DNA of 64,000 nt from Rosenbergiella metrosideri (GTDB lineage Bacteria > Pseudomonadota > Gammaproteobacteria > Enterobacterales > Enterobacteriaceae), in the NCBI RefSeq assembly GCF_022602565.1, contig NZ_JALBCV010000004.1, forward strand, positions 124,001 through 188,000, given 5' to 3'. This document shows, in pieces, positions 28,164-36,863 of the stretch. Under the pieces are notes generated by a model. The model saw nothing but the letters and a program-made list of their open reading frames with translations, ran no database searches and had not been told where the DNA came from. Made by a program: the position numbers and the translations under genes. Every line of letters begins with the position of its first letter. The stretch's first letter is position 1.

Positions 28164-29291
28164 GTGTTTGCTTGGATAACACTTTTACCTGCCCTATATA
28201 TTGGTGCGCGCTTTATCTTGCCGCTCCCTCTCCCTTTTATACTTCGGCTGCTCTGTTTTATTGCCGTCGTCCTCGTGGCAGAGTGTCATCTTGTTTATAA
28301 AGCTGTCTTTGGTAACCGCTTCGCGCCGGAATTCCCTCATACTGTGATGGTCGCCATTAACTTCCTCTTTGGGACGATCATTGCTTTTACCCTGTTACTG
28401 CTCCTAAGCGATATTGTCAGCGCCTGTCAGTTTGCATTACGTGGGTCATGGCCACTCCACCGTACCACTCACTTTATTTTGTTAGGTATTTCGTTAGTGA
28501 CAGCCGCCTACGCTACCTACCAAGCCATCAAGGTGCCTCGCGTTAAAACCGTCACGTTAACGCTAGAGAATTTACCTAAAGCGTTTGATGGCTATCGTGT
28601 CGTTCAATTAACCGACTTACATGCCAGTACCCTCTTTACCGGACGCTGGATGAAGAAAGTGGTAGAACGTACCAATCAACTGCAGGCGGATGTCATCCTA
28701 TTTACCGGCGATGTCGCAGACGGCAGTATCGAGAAACGTTATGATGATGTCGCGCCGCTCGGTGAGTTAATTGCTAAGCAGGGGCGTTTTGCGATTCCCG
28801 GTAACCACGAGTATTACTCTGGCTATTCGCCATGGATGCACCGGATGGAGCAATTAGGCTTTCATGAATTACTCAATAGCTCAGTCACCATCGAGAAAGA
28901 GGGAAGTCAGCTCTATATTGCAGGGGTGACTGATGAAGCAGCGTTACGATACAACCAGGCTGGCCCTGATTTAGATAAGGCCCTAACAGGCGTAGACCGT
29001 GAAGCGCCGATTATTTTGCTGGATCACCGTCCGGAAAATGCCCGAAAAAATCTCGCCAACGGCGTTGACCTACAGCTCTCAGGCCACACTCACGGTGGCA
29101 TGGTCTACGGCCTTGCCACCATCGTAAAGCGAGCCAATCAGGGATTTTCGTCTGGGCTTTACCCAATCGGAAAGCGCTATCTTTACGTTAGTAACGGTAC
29201 CGGGCTATGGAATGGATTTGCCCTACGCTTGGGCTACCCTTCTGAGATCACGCTGTTTATCTTAAAAAGCGATAACGCTGGTACTGACTAA
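28164..29291 (+). CDS. Membrane-anchored metallophosphoesterase (YkuE/YaeI type)
   Basis: A 375-aa protein with four hydrophobic helices in the first 115 residues and a calcineurin-like phosphoesterase domain after that. The metal-binding motifs run in order: TDLHAS (D-x-H, near residue 150), FTGDVADG (GDxxD), IPGNHEYY (GNHE) and SGHTHGG (GHxH). Relatives act on UDP-diacylglucosamine or other phosphodiesters; the substrate is unknown. The start is GTG at 28164 with GGAGG 5 bases upstream. It is divergent from hmuR and might share the Fur-controlled region. Confidence 0.85.
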   Translation: MFAWITLLPALYIGARFILPLPLPFILRLLCFIAVVLVAECHLVYKAVFGNRFAPEFPHTVMVAINFLFGTIIAFTLLLLLSDIVSACQFALRGSWPLHRTTHFILLGISLVTAAYATYQAIKVPRVKTVTLTLENLPKAFDGYRVVQLTDLHASTLFTGRWMKKVVERTNQLQADVILFTGDVADGSIEKRYDDVAPLGELIAKQGRFAIPGNHEYYSGYSPWMHRMEQLGFHELLNSSVTIEKEGSQLYIAGVTDEAALRYNQAGPDLDKALTGVDREAPIILLDHRPENARKNLANGVDLQLSGHTHGGMVYGLATIVKRANQGFSSGLYPIGKRYLYVSNGTGLWNGFALRLGYPSEITLFILKSDNAGTD

Positions 29292-29388
29292 CTTTTTTTA
29301 GTGTCGAGGCAGTACTACCCTTTACCTCGATACTGATTGATCCGCAGAGAAAGTTCGCACATCAATATGTCTCAAATCGGGTAATACT

Positions 29389-29799
29389 ATGTCCAATACT
29401 CAACGCATTACCATTGCTGCAGCATTACTTATTGATAATCATCAGAATATCCTACTCGTAAGAAAACGTGATTCTGCTTTTTTTATGCAGCCTGGCGGTA
29501 AAATCGACCAAGATGAGGCGCCTGAAGAAGCATTAATAAGAGAACTGAAAGAGGAATTACAGCTGGTTGTCACTAAAGAGGAACTGATTCCGATGGGATG
29601 TTTCCAAGACATGGCAGCGAATGAAGCACACCATCAGCTCACCGCTTATATGTACCGTATTCATAGGAAGTCGTTTGCGCCCATCCCTGCAGCCGAAATT
29701 GAGGAAGCGGTCTGGCTATCGCAAGAAGAATGCCGACATGTCACGTTAGCACCGCTAACTGAATATCAGCTATTACCCCTTGCTTGGCCAAGTGAATGA
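29389..29799 (+). CDS. Nudix hydrolase
   Basis: A 136-aa Nudix-fold protein. The Nudix box is complete (GGKIDQDEAPEEALIRELKE with EELQL, residues 36-60), giving the Glu residues for Mg-dependent hydrolysis of a nucleoside diphosphate linked to X. The N-terminal part has IAAALLIDNHQNILLVRKR. The substrate (for example 8-oxo-dGTP or NADH) is open. It lies 97 bases after the metallophosphoesterase gene, same direction. Confidence 0.86.
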   Translation: MSNTQRITIAAALLIDNHQNILLVRKRDSAFFMQPGGKIDQDEAPEEALIRELKEELQLVVTKEELIPMGCFQDMAANEAHHQLTAYMYRIHRKSFAPIPAAEIEEAVWLSQEECRHVTLAPLTEYQLLPLAWPSE

Positions 29800-30024
29800 A
29801 GGGGTAGCCTATTATGCCTTTTCGCAAAATAAACAGTTAAAAATTTATATTATTCTCGTTTGTTAACCTTAAAGAAGGTAGTGTTATATTCTCTATTTTT
29901 ATTGGATTGATAAATCAGCCTTGATTAGTGTTACTGCTTGTCCGAGATATTGTTCTAGAGCAAATATCTTAACCTATTAAGTCAGTCTGACTAAAAGAAC
30001 CTCTGGCGTCTTCAACACTCCCCT

Positions 30025-30294
30025 GTGGTCGGCCTGAGCTTCTGTGGTGGCGTAAATATCAACGTAAGTCCTGAGAAGACACAAACGGCTGAGGTGGGAA
30101 CAAAACGATCGCTATTTAATGAGAAACGGCTACTCAGTGCAGCTATTTTTAGAACTAATAGTGAAAATGATGCAGAGCTTGATACCACCTCCAATGAATA
30201 TGTGCAATATATCGCGGCGCTTAACCAAAGTGGTTATCGTTATACACCTAGAGCACCTCGAACCTGGATGCTTACCGCTAACGTGCATTGCTAA
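30025..30294 (+). pseudogene. TonB-dependent siderophore receptor remnant
   Basis: An 89-codon in-frame scrap of a catecholate-type TonB receptor. It reads NINVSPEKTQTAEVGTK, then LFNEKRLLSAAIFRTNSEND, then jumps at residue 63 or so to the extreme C-terminus YIAALNQSGYRYTPRAPRTW...TANVHC. The last strand normally ends in Phe; here it ends in Cys. The N-terminal plug and most of the barrel are gone. The deletion keeps frame, so it is an internal deletion relic. There is no start with a ribosome site. The stretches 29800-30024 and 30295-30424 contain no gene. Confidence 0.8.
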
Positions 30295-30424
30295 GCGAAT
30301 GATGGCGCAGGATACGGCAAGCCGTATCCTCGTTGCTTAACCCCTTCCTAGCGTCGTTTCTGTCGGTTCGTCGTAAAGCGCCGGCAGTGAAGGACGTTTT
30401 TTGTGAGTGCAATGCTGTGCTGCA

Positions 30425-31219
30425 TTAGGCTTTCGCCTCCGATAGCGGTATCAGTGTTACCAATTTGGTCGTCAGATCTGGGGCTAACTGCCAAGTCGTT
30501 TGCTGATAATGAAGGAGTCCCTGCTGAGGGTGCTGAAAGCTTCGTTTCCCCCCTTCTCGATGAATAACATGATGTTTTTGCCACCATTGAGCAAACTCTG
30601 CGCTCTGTAGTAATAGGTGATCAATAGTGGCTCTTAACGGTGTTGTTTTCTCTAGATGAATCGACTCTGCACGCAACTCAGCAACGATTCGCTGCGCCCG
30701 TTCAGGCCAATCCGACACCAATTGACGAGCCAAGGGATTGAGAAAGATAAACTCCAGCATATTGGGTGTCTGGCCATCGAGGAGCCAACCGTCAAATAAC
30801 ACTGCCGCTGGAGGGTTCCACGCCACCACTTGCCAAGCGCCATTCATGATATAGCATGGGGTGGTTATCATCGTCACTATCGCCTTAACATCGGGTTCAC
30901 AGGACAACGCGACAGGATTCAGCGGATCGGCCAATTCCGCTAGACTGAATAAGTAATCGCGCTCGGCCTGAGAAAGTTGTAAAGCGCTCGCAATATGGCT
31001 AAGGCTCCGCGGTGAAACCGCGATTCCCCTTCCTTGCTCTAACCAGGTATACCATGTGGTGCTGACATAACTGAGTTGCGCCACTTCTTCCCGCCGTAAT
31101 CCGGGTGTACGCCGACGAGGACCTCGACGCAATCCAGCGCGCTCTGGGCTAAGTTGTTCTCGTCTAAGACGTAAGAATTCACCCAACTGTTTTGCAGGAT
31201 CCTGATGTTTCTCCGCCAT
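30425..31219 (-). CDS. MmyB-like helix-turn-helix regulator
   Basis: A 264-aa regulator of the XRE class with a MmyB-type ligand domain. The N-terminal helix-turn-helix is in residues 8-75 (GEFLRLRREQLSPERAG, RRTPGLRREEVAQLSYVSTTWYTWLEQG), and residues 100-250 form the PAS-like MmyB domain, seen in NGAWQVVAWNPPAAVLFDGW and LEFIFLNPLARQLVSDW, that binds lipids or methyl esters in relatives. It is divergent from a methyltransferase gene (31320), its likely target. Confidence 0.86.
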   Translation of the reverse strand: MAEKHQDPAKQLGEFLRLRREQLSPERAGLRRGPRRRTPGLRREEVAQLSYVSTTWYTWLEQGRGIAVSPRSLSHIASALQLSQAERDYLFSLAELADPLNPVALSCEPDVKAIVTMITTPCYIMNGAWQVVAWNPPAAVLFDGWLLDGQTPNMLEFIFLNPLARQLVSDWPERAQRIVAELRAESIHLEKTTPLRATIDHLLLQSAEFAQWWQKHHVIHREGGKRSFQHPQQGLLHYQQTTWQLAPDLTTKLVTLIPLSEAKA

Positions 31220-31319
31220 AACCTATTACCTCTTATACTAGGATAATTACAGGTATTGTCCCAGTATAATAGATTGTATAGCCTACTCCCAACAACCAGA
31301 TAAACATTAGGGATACTCT

Positions 31320-32090
31320 ATGGCTCATCGCGCACATGCTCAGCGAATTTCAGAGCAATTCAGCCCGCAGGCTAACGCTTATTTAACCAGTACTGTCCAT
31401 GCGGCAGGTGAAGATTTACAACGCTTACAACAGTGGCTAGCCCCCTTTAGCGATGGGTATATTTTAGATATTGGCTGCGGTGCGGGGCATGCCAGCTTTA
31501 CTGCTTCACCTCTGGTCAAGCAGGTTACGGCCTACGATCTCTCGACCGAGATGCTAAGCGTAGTGAAAGAGACCGCCGAGAGTCGGCAGATGACCAATAT
31601 CGATTGCCAACAAGGGATAGCAGAATCATTACCCTTCGACGATCAACAGTTCGATTGCGTGATCAGTCGTTATTCTGCCCATCACTGGCAAGATGTTCCC
31701 CAAGCATTGCGGGAAGTCTTTCGGGTCATCAAACCGGGCGGAAAGTTGATCATGATGGATATCGCCTCACCGGGCGCACCGCTATACGATATCTGGTTAC
31801 AGAGTATCGAAGTGCTACGCGATCCCTCTCATGTCCGTAACTATTCACCGGGGGAATGGCTACAAATGGCAACAGAAAGTGGCTTACGTATTGAACAGTT
31901 AGTGACTGGATACTTAGCGTTAGATTTCCAGCAATGGGTCGGTAGGATGAAGACGCCAGCCCCTACTGTGGCAGCGGTTCGTGCCCTACAACAGGCGGTC
32001 TCTGGAGAGGTACAAGCCTATTTTCAGCTTGAGGACGATGGTTCTTTCTCCAGCGATACCTTGATGTTTTGCGCACAACGCCGAGGCTAA
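31320..32090 (+). CDS. Class I SAM-dependent methyltransferase
   Basis: A 256-aa methyltransferase of the UbiE/SmtA-like class, similar to E. coli YcgJ-type proteins. Motif I (ILDIGCGAGHASF, residues 49-61) binds S-adenosylmethionine, motif II has VTAYDLSTEM, and post-motifs LPFDDQQFDCVISRYSAHHW and LREVFRVIKPGGKLIMMD follow in order. The methyl acceptor is unknown. AGGGA precedes the ATG. It is divergent from the MmyB-like regulator by 100 bases and convergent with the arsR gene across a hairpin. Confidence 0.86.
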   Translation: MAHRAHAQRISEQFSPQANAYLTSTVHAAGEDLQRLQQWLAPFSDGYILDIGCGAGHASFTASPLVKQVTAYDLSTEMLSVVKETAESRQMTNIDCQQGIAESLPFDDQQFDCVISRYSAHHWQDVPQALREVFRVIKPGGKLIMMDIASPGAPLYDIWLQSIEVLRDPSHVRNYSPGEWLQMATESGLRIEQLVTGYLALDFQQWVGRMKTPAPTVAAVRALQQAVSGEVQAYFQLEDDGSFSSDTLMFCAQRRG

Positions 32091-32096
32091 GACTCA

Positions 32097-32120
32097 GGTA
32101 GCCGTCTTATGACGGCTACC
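32097..32120. terminator. Bidirectional hairpin between methyltransferase and arsR
   Basis: A 10-bp perfect stem (GGTAGCCGTC and GACGGCTACC) with a TTAT loop between convergent stop codons. T-tracts are short, so termination strength is uncertain. Confidence 0.65.
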
Positions 32121-32435
32121 TTAAAGCTGATGCAGCTGCTGAGTGATGGTTTCGATGATCGCCTGGATATTATTGTCATTTCGACGATAATAGGTCCATT
32201 TCCCGACTTTTTGCGCCTCGACCACTCCGAGTTCATGCAGCGATTTTAAACAGAGAGAGATAGCCGGTTGCGAAAGCCCCGCTTTATCCTGAATCAAGCT
32301 CGCGCAAACACCATACTGTTCATAAGGATATAGCTGGCTATAGGCGGCGAACGCGACATCCGGTTGTTTTAACCACGTTAGAATCGCCACTCGCAACGGG
32401 TTGGCTAACAGTTTCATCGCATTTTCAGCAAGCAT
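32121..32435 (-). CDS. ArsR-family winged-helix regulator
   Basis: A 104-aa ArsR/SmtB-fold repressor. The winged helix-turn-helix covers residues 5-90: KLLANPLRVAILTWL, then the recognition helix LSQPAISLCLKSLHELGVVEAQK and the wing GKWTYYRR. The metal sites of SmtB, CadC and ArsR are missing (no ELCVC, no alpha-5 Asp/His set), but three Cys-containing positions (QYGVCASL and SLCLKS) could sense thiols or electrophiles. It follows nemA by 13 bases in the same direction, so they form an operon, and probably controls it by the palindrome at 33611. Confidence 0.85.
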   Translation of the reverse strand: MLAENAMKLLANPLRVAILTWLKQPDVAFAAYSQLYPYEQYGVCASLIQDKAGLSQPAISLCLKSLHELGVVEAQKVGKWTYYRRNDNNIQAIIETITQQLHQL

Positions 32436-32448
32436 TGGCTCTCGTCAT

Positions 32449-33570
32449 TTAGTCGTCGATGGTCGGATAGTCAGTATACCCTTTTGCCGTGCCCCCATAC
32501 AAAGAACTTAACTCCACACTGTTCAAGGCCACTGCACGCTGTAGACGCTCGGGAAGATCGGGGTTAGCGATAAAGGTTCGCCCAAATCCCACTAAATCAG
32601 CCCAACCTTGGGCTAAAACGTACTGAGCTTTAGCCTGATCGTAACGTCCCGCCACCATAATCACCGAAGTAAATGTTTTACGCAGGGCAATCCGGAAACT
32701 TTCCGGTAATTCTGGGCTGTTATCCCAATCGGCTTCGGCAATGGAAAGATAGCCGATGTTCATTTCATCTAACATTTTCGCCGCAGTGAGGTAGGTTTCG
32801 GCTGGATCGGGTTCGACTAAGCCCAGATAAACACGATCTTCTTCAGTGGTAGAAAATAGTGGCGAGAATCGCACGCCTATTCGACCACTATCGAACACCG
32901 TTGACACTGCCGCCACCACCTCTTTAAGAAATCGCAGACGGTTCGTCAGGCTTCCGCCGTACTGATCAGTGCGATCATTCGTATGTACCGAAATGAATTG
33001 GTTAATAAGATAACCATTGGCGGCGTGAAGTTCAATTCCGTCAAATCCAGCTTGCTTGGCATTCACCGCTGCTTGCCGGTACAGTTCCACCAACTGTGGA
33101 ATTTCTTCGGTTTCCAAGGCCCGCGGCTCACTTGGCACGACCAGTTCGCCTTCACCCGGGCCAGTTTCAATAAAGACGCGTACATTGGTTGCGGGTAAGA
33201 CTGAAGGGGCGATAGGCAGCTGCTGCTGAGGTTGTAACGCGCGATGCGAGACTCGCCCGACATGCCATAACTGACAAAATAGCGTCCCCCCCTGTGCACG
33301 AACGGCTTGAGTGATATTTTGCCAACCCGCAATCTGTTCGGCGCTGTGGATCCCCGGCGTCCACGCATAGCCTTGCCCGCGAGGCTCAATCTGTGTCCCT
33401 TCCGTTACCATAAACCCAGCGCTGGCACGCTGAACATAGTAATTGCGCATCATATCATTAGGAATGTTACCAGGCTGGGCGCTACGACAGCGTGTTAAGG
33501 GCGGTAGTGCAATACGATTGCGTAAAGGGATCCCACCTAACTCGAGTGGTGTAAAAAGTGAAGAGTGCAT
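32449..33570 (-). CDS. nemA: Old yellow enzyme, N-ethylmaleimide reductase
   Basis: A 373-aa FMN-dependent ene-reductase of the OYE family that reduces activated C=C bonds (N-ethylmaleimide, methylglyoxal adducts, nitro compounds). The barrel starts LFTPLELGGIPLRNRIALPP; the His-x2-Asn substrate pair is in ELHAANGYLINQF near residue 180, and VHTNDRTDQYGGSLTNR follows. In E. coli nemA lies next to nemR (TetR type); here an ArsR-type gene replaces it and shares its transcript. The ribosome site (TGAGA) is weak. Confidence 0.88.
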   Translation of the reverse strand: MHSSLFTPLELGGIPLRNRIALPPLTRCRSAQPGNIPNDMMRNYYVQRASAGFMVTEGTQIEPRGQGYAWTPGIHSAEQIAGWQNITQAVRAQGGTLFCQLWHVGRVSHRALQPQQQLPIAPSVLPATNVRVFIETGPGEGELVVPSEPRALETEEIPQLVELYRQAAVNAKQAGFDGIELHAANGYLINQFISVHTNDRTDQYGGSLTNRLRFLKEVVAAVSTVFDSGRIGVRFSPLFSTTEEDRVYLGLVEPDPAETYLTAAKMLDEMNIGYLSIAEADWDNSPELPESFRIALRKTFTSVIMVAGRYDQAKAQYVLAQGWADLVGFGRTFIANPDLPERLQRAVALNSVELSSLYGGTAKGYTDYPTIDD

Positions 33571-33610
33571 AATGATCTCAGTAGTCGATAAATTTCCACT
33601 TATTATATTT

Positions 33611-33628
33611 ATACATTTAAATATGTAA
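33611..33628. promoter_or_regulatory. Candidate ArsR operator at nemA promoter
   Basis: An AT-rich inverted repeat, TACAT and ATGTA around a six-base centre with ATTTAAAT overlapping it, 41 bases before nemA. The size, AT-rich core and short distance from the start codon fit ArsR-family operators that lie on the promoter. Unproven; no direct match to a known site. Confidence 0.45.
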
Positions 33629-33884
33629 ATAAATAGAAAGACCGATTTACCAGATGGGCAAATTTTTTACGCTATAGGTAAACCGATTCCAAAGTGGATC
33701 AATTTGGTGCAAAAACCCTAATCATTTCAGGGGTATTTTTACATAATAGTGACGGTTGTTAATTAAAATGATTGATTATATGAATAGGATTCTTAATGTA
33801 TTGCCAAGTGTAAATCTGACTTGTTTAACCGAACAAGATTGCTATGCTGAAGGGGTAGTGACTTTTGGGTACTGGGGGGAAATC

Positions 33885-34022
33885 ATGACTAAACGCCATT
33901 TTACGCTCGCATTTGAAATCGGTTCCATTGCAATTTTTGCCATTGTCTTAGCTTTTCTTGGTTATTGCGCAGTCCATGCTTACTTAGGTCTTGGGGATCA
34001 ATTTCCTCATTTAGACGTCTAA
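33885..34022 (+). CDS. 45-aa single-helix membrane protein
   Basis: A 45-codon frame, MTKRHFTLAFEIG start, with one hydrophobic helix (residues 13-34, IAIFAIVLAFLGYC) and a short charged C-terminus. GGGGGA lies 4 bases before the ATG and a strong terminator follows, so it is likely a real single-gene unit. A longer frame from 33756 lacks a ribosome site. I do not recognise the family. Confidence 0.65.
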   Translation: MTKRHFTLAFEIGSIAIFAIVLAFLGYCAVHAYLGLGDQFPHLDV

Positions 34023-34024
34023 TA

Positions 34025-34059
34025 AAATGGCATAGCGGTCTGTTTCCGCTATGCCATTT
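34025..34059. terminator. Strong hairpin terminator after the 45-aa gene
   Basis: A 14-bp perfect stem (AAATGGCATAGCGG and CCGCTATGCCATTT) with a 7-base loop, three bases after the stop. A short T-tract ends the stem. It may also stop the convergent dihydroxyacetone kinase transcript. Confidence 0.85.
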
Positions 34060-34099
34060 GCTTACTATCTCGCCTTTTAAAGATTAATAATTTTTATGC

Positions 34100-35740
34100 T
34101 TAATCTTTTAACTGCTCAAAAACCTTGCTAACTGCATAAGCACCAGGATCCATATGTCCTTTCAAACTCTCTGCATTTAAGTACGACGAACGTCCAGCTT
34201 TCGCTTTTTCCATCTTCTTCGTCGACTCGGCACCAGACACCGCAGCGTTATGCACCGCTGACCATCCCTTACCTGCTTTGATTGCTTCAAAAGCTGGCTG
34301 CAAAGCGTCGATCATCGTGCGATCGCCTTGATCGGCGCCGCCGTAGTCTTTCATTTTCTGTAGTCCAGCCAATAAACTCTCACCCAAGTTTTTCGCGTCA
34401 GGAAAGGCCGCAGCAGACGCACTGAAAAGGAGTGAGAGGAGCACACCTCCAGAGCCGCCCATCGGGGTGGTAATCTTCTCTCCCAGCCAATGTAATAGCG
34501 CTTGGGGATCGTTTAAGGGCAGTTTTTTCTGCTTTAAGGCCTTTAATACAAAGTTTGCACCGGTAGCTAAGGTTGATCCGGTATCCCCATCCCCCACTTG
34601 TGAATCGAGTTTATTCAACTCATCCTCACTGTCGATCAGGGCTTGGCAAATCTGTTTCACCACTTGTGCGGTGTGGGTATTCTGCGAAGGCTTGGCGAAT
34701 TCCACCTCGGGTAAGGCATCAGTCTCTTGCCACTGCATGGTTTGACATGGCGTGATGGGTAACCATCCTGTTACCACCACGGGAGCTTTAAGCGCTGTCA
34801 GTAATTTGTTATCGAGAGGCAAAACGGTAAGAGAAAGTCCTTTCATATCCAGAGCACTGACAAGGGTATCCGGGCCTTGAATATGGCTCACGCGATCGGC
34901 GAGAGGCGTTTGTAATATCTCCTGCGTCGCTAAGGTCATCTCAAGCACTGAAAGGCCGCCAAGGTTATTAATGAGTAATAGCAGATTATCCTCATCACCA
35001 ATATGGTTAAGTAAATTTTTGGCGAGTTGTTTCACTATCTTAGTGCTGTTTTGGGTATCGAGTGTCGCGACACCGTGTTCGCCATGGATCCCCATGCCGA
35101 GTTCACTTTTTCCTTGTGGGATCCCTTCTGACTCGTCACTGCCGGGAAGGTGGCAGGAAGAGAGTGCTACCCCTATAGTCGCGACCTTATCGAGCATCTG
35201 TTGAGTTTGTTGAACAATATGCTTGAGTGATTTACCTTTCTCGGCATAATAGCCCGCCACTTTATGCGCCAGTATCGTTCCCGCTAAACCTCGCGGTTGA
35301 GGGTTCTTCGGCAGCGAAATGTCGTCTTTGACTAGAATCATTTCGACCTTATAGCCTAGCGCCCGCGCTTTTTCGGCCGCTAATCCAAAATTCAGGCGGT
35401 CTCCCGTATAATTTTTTACGACTAACAAGCACCCGGATTTCCCCGTTACCGTGACGATGGCATGCAAAATCGCGTCGACCCCAGGTGAGGCAAAGATATC
35501 GCCGCAAACAGCCGCCGTTAACATCCCTTTCCCCACAAAGCCCACGTGCATCGGCTCGTGCCCGGAGCCTCCACCAGAAATAATGGCCACTTTTGACTTA
35601 TTCCAATCTTGGCGCACAACGATGCGTAGCCCCTCGTCGGTGTTGAGACGCGCTAAGTTTTGATGGGGAGAAGTACGGATAAGCCCTTCTATGGCTTGAT
35701 CGACAATTGTTGCTCTTTTATTGAATAAAAAGTGGCTCAC
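34100..35740 (-). CDS. dhaK: ATP-dependent dihydroxyacetone kinase (DhaK-DhaL fusion)
   Basis: A 546-aa single-chain kinase. Residues 1-330 are the DhaK domain: SGGGSGHEPMHVGFVG (substrate pocket), NYTGDRLNFG, and the His that forms a hemiaminal with dihydroxyacetone in GIHGEHGV near residue 218. Residues 350-546 are the DhaL ATP domain with DSQVGDGDTGSTL, the Asp residues for Mg-ATP. This fused form uses ATP, as in Citrobacter, in contrast to the PTS-driven DhaKLM of E. coli. It makes dihydroxyacetone phosphate for glycolysis. The GTG start at 35740 has AAAGGAG before it. Confidence 0.93.
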   Translation of the reverse strand: MSHFLFNKRATIVDQAIEGLIRTSPHQNLARLNTDEGLRIVVRQDWNKSKVAIISGGGSGHEPMHVGFVGKGMLTAAVCGDIFASPGVDAILHAIVTVTGKSGCLLVVKNYTGDRLNFGLAAEKARALGYKVEMILVKDDISLPKNPQPRGLAGTILAHKVAGYYAEKGKSLKHIVQQTQQMLDKVATIGVALSSCHLPGSDESEGIPQGKSELGMGIHGEHGVATLDTQNSTKIVKQLAKNLLNHIGDEDNLLLLINNLGGLSVLEMTLATQEILQTPLADRVSHIQGPDTLVSALDMKGLSLTVLPLDNKLLTALKAPVVVTGWLPITPCQTMQWQETDALPEVEFAKPSQNTHTAQVVKQICQALIDSEDELNKLDSQVGDGDTGSTLATGANFVLKALKQKKLPLNDPQALLHWLGEKITTPMGGSGGVLLSLLFSASAAAFPDAKNLGESLLAGLQKMKDYGGADQGDRTMIDALQPAFEAIKAGKGWSAVHNAAVSGAESTKKMEKAKAGRSSYLNAESLKGHMDPGAYAVSKVFEQLKD

Positions 35741-35924
35741 CGGTGGCTCCTTTAAAGTGATTGTCAGCTGAATAAGTGTGGCTAATAATCACAGGTTTTG
35801 TGATTTTCTCCCCATCATCAGTGATCGAGTTCACAAAATAAATTTTGATAATGCGGCAGCAAACTGCGTAATTGTGTCTACCCTTAACGGAGGTTCTTTT
35901 TTTTCACATTTATGGGAGTCAATG

Positions 35925-36800
35925 ATGTCAACAGAGAAAACACGTTTTCCACAGCCGCCTTTTGACAAACAGCCTCAGCAATTTCCAGGTTTAGTATCCG
36001 AGATGCACCCATTACCCGATCATGGTGAGAAAAGTTATCAGGGCCATAATCGTTTAGCGGGAAAAAAAGCCCTTATCACTGGGGGAGATTCAGGAATTGG
36101 CCGTGCAGTGGCTATCGCCTATGCCCGCGAGGGTGCCGACGTAGCGATCAATTATCTGCCTGCGGAAGAGAGCGATGCACAACAAGTGATCGATCTGATT
36201 AAGGCAGAAGGCCGCAAAGCGGTCTCGATTCCCGGCGATATTACTGATGAAGCCTTCTGTAAAACTTTAGTGGAAAAGGCTGTGCAGGAGCTAGGTGGGT
36301 TAGATATTCTCGTTAATAACGCTGGTCGGCAGCAGTTCTGTGAGAGCATCAGCGAACTCACCACCGAATCGTTCGATGCCACTTTCAAAACTAACGTTTA
36401 CGCACCGTTCTGGATCACCCGTGCAGCGGTCGCACACCTCGGTGAAGGTGCAGCGATCATTAATACTTCTTCTGTTCAGGCCTTTAAACCTAGTGATATT
36501 CTTCTCGACTATGCACAGACTAAAGCCTGTAACGTTGCATTCACTAAAGCGTTAGCGAAACAGCTAGGACCGAAAGGTATCCGCGTTAACGCGGTAGCCC
36601 CCGGCCCTTATTGGACAGCGTTACAAGTCTGTGGCGGACAACCTCAAGAGAAAGTGGCCCACTTTGGTGAAGAAGCACCACTAGGCCGCCCAGGACAGCC
36701 TGTTGAAATTGCGCCGCTCTACGTCACCTTGGCGTCGGATGAGAACTCGTACGCCTCTGGCCAGGTATGGTGTTCTGATGGCGGAACCGGCACCGCATAA
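35925..36800 (+). CDS. Short-chain dehydrogenase/reductase (YghA-like)
   Basis: A 291-aa SDR. The N-terminal 50 residues are an extra arm (FPQPPF, PLPDHGEKSY) as in the YghA group. The cofactor loop is TGGDSGIGRA, the NNAG motif is present, and the catalytic Ser (NTSSVQ) and Tyr/Lys (YAQTK) are in place. It should be NAD(P)-dependent, with an unknown alcohol or aldehyde substrate. The ATG at 35925 (or 35922) has GGGAG upstream. A related but not identical SDR lies at 45620-46495. It ends with a strong bidirectional terminator. Confidence 0.87.
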   Translation: MSTEKTRFPQPPFDKQPQQFPGLVSEMHPLPDHGEKSYQGHNRLAGKKALITGGDSGIGRAVAIAYAREGADVAINYLPAEESDAQQVIDLIKAEGRKAVSIPGDITDEAFCKTLVEKAVQELGGLDILVNNAGRQQFCESISELTTESFDATFKTNVYAPFWITRAAVAHLGEGAAIINTSSVQAFKPSDILLDYAQTKACNVAFTKALAKQLGPKGIRVNAVAPGPYWTALQVCGGQPQEKVAHFGEEAPLGRPGQPVEIAPLYVTLASDENSYASGQVWCSDGGTGTA

Positions 36801-36818
36801 TCTCCCTTAGCGGATAAA

Positions 36819-36855
36819 AAAAGGGTGAATCCATCTATTGTGGATTCACCCTTTT
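36819..36855. terminator. Bidirectional terminator between SDR and terC
   Basis: A 15-bp perfect stem (AAAAGGGTGAATCCA and TGGATTCACCCTTTT) with a 7-base loop, giving an A-tract before and a T-tract after, so it should work on both strands between two convergent genes. Confidence 0.92.
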
Positions 36856-36863
36856 GCTTTACA

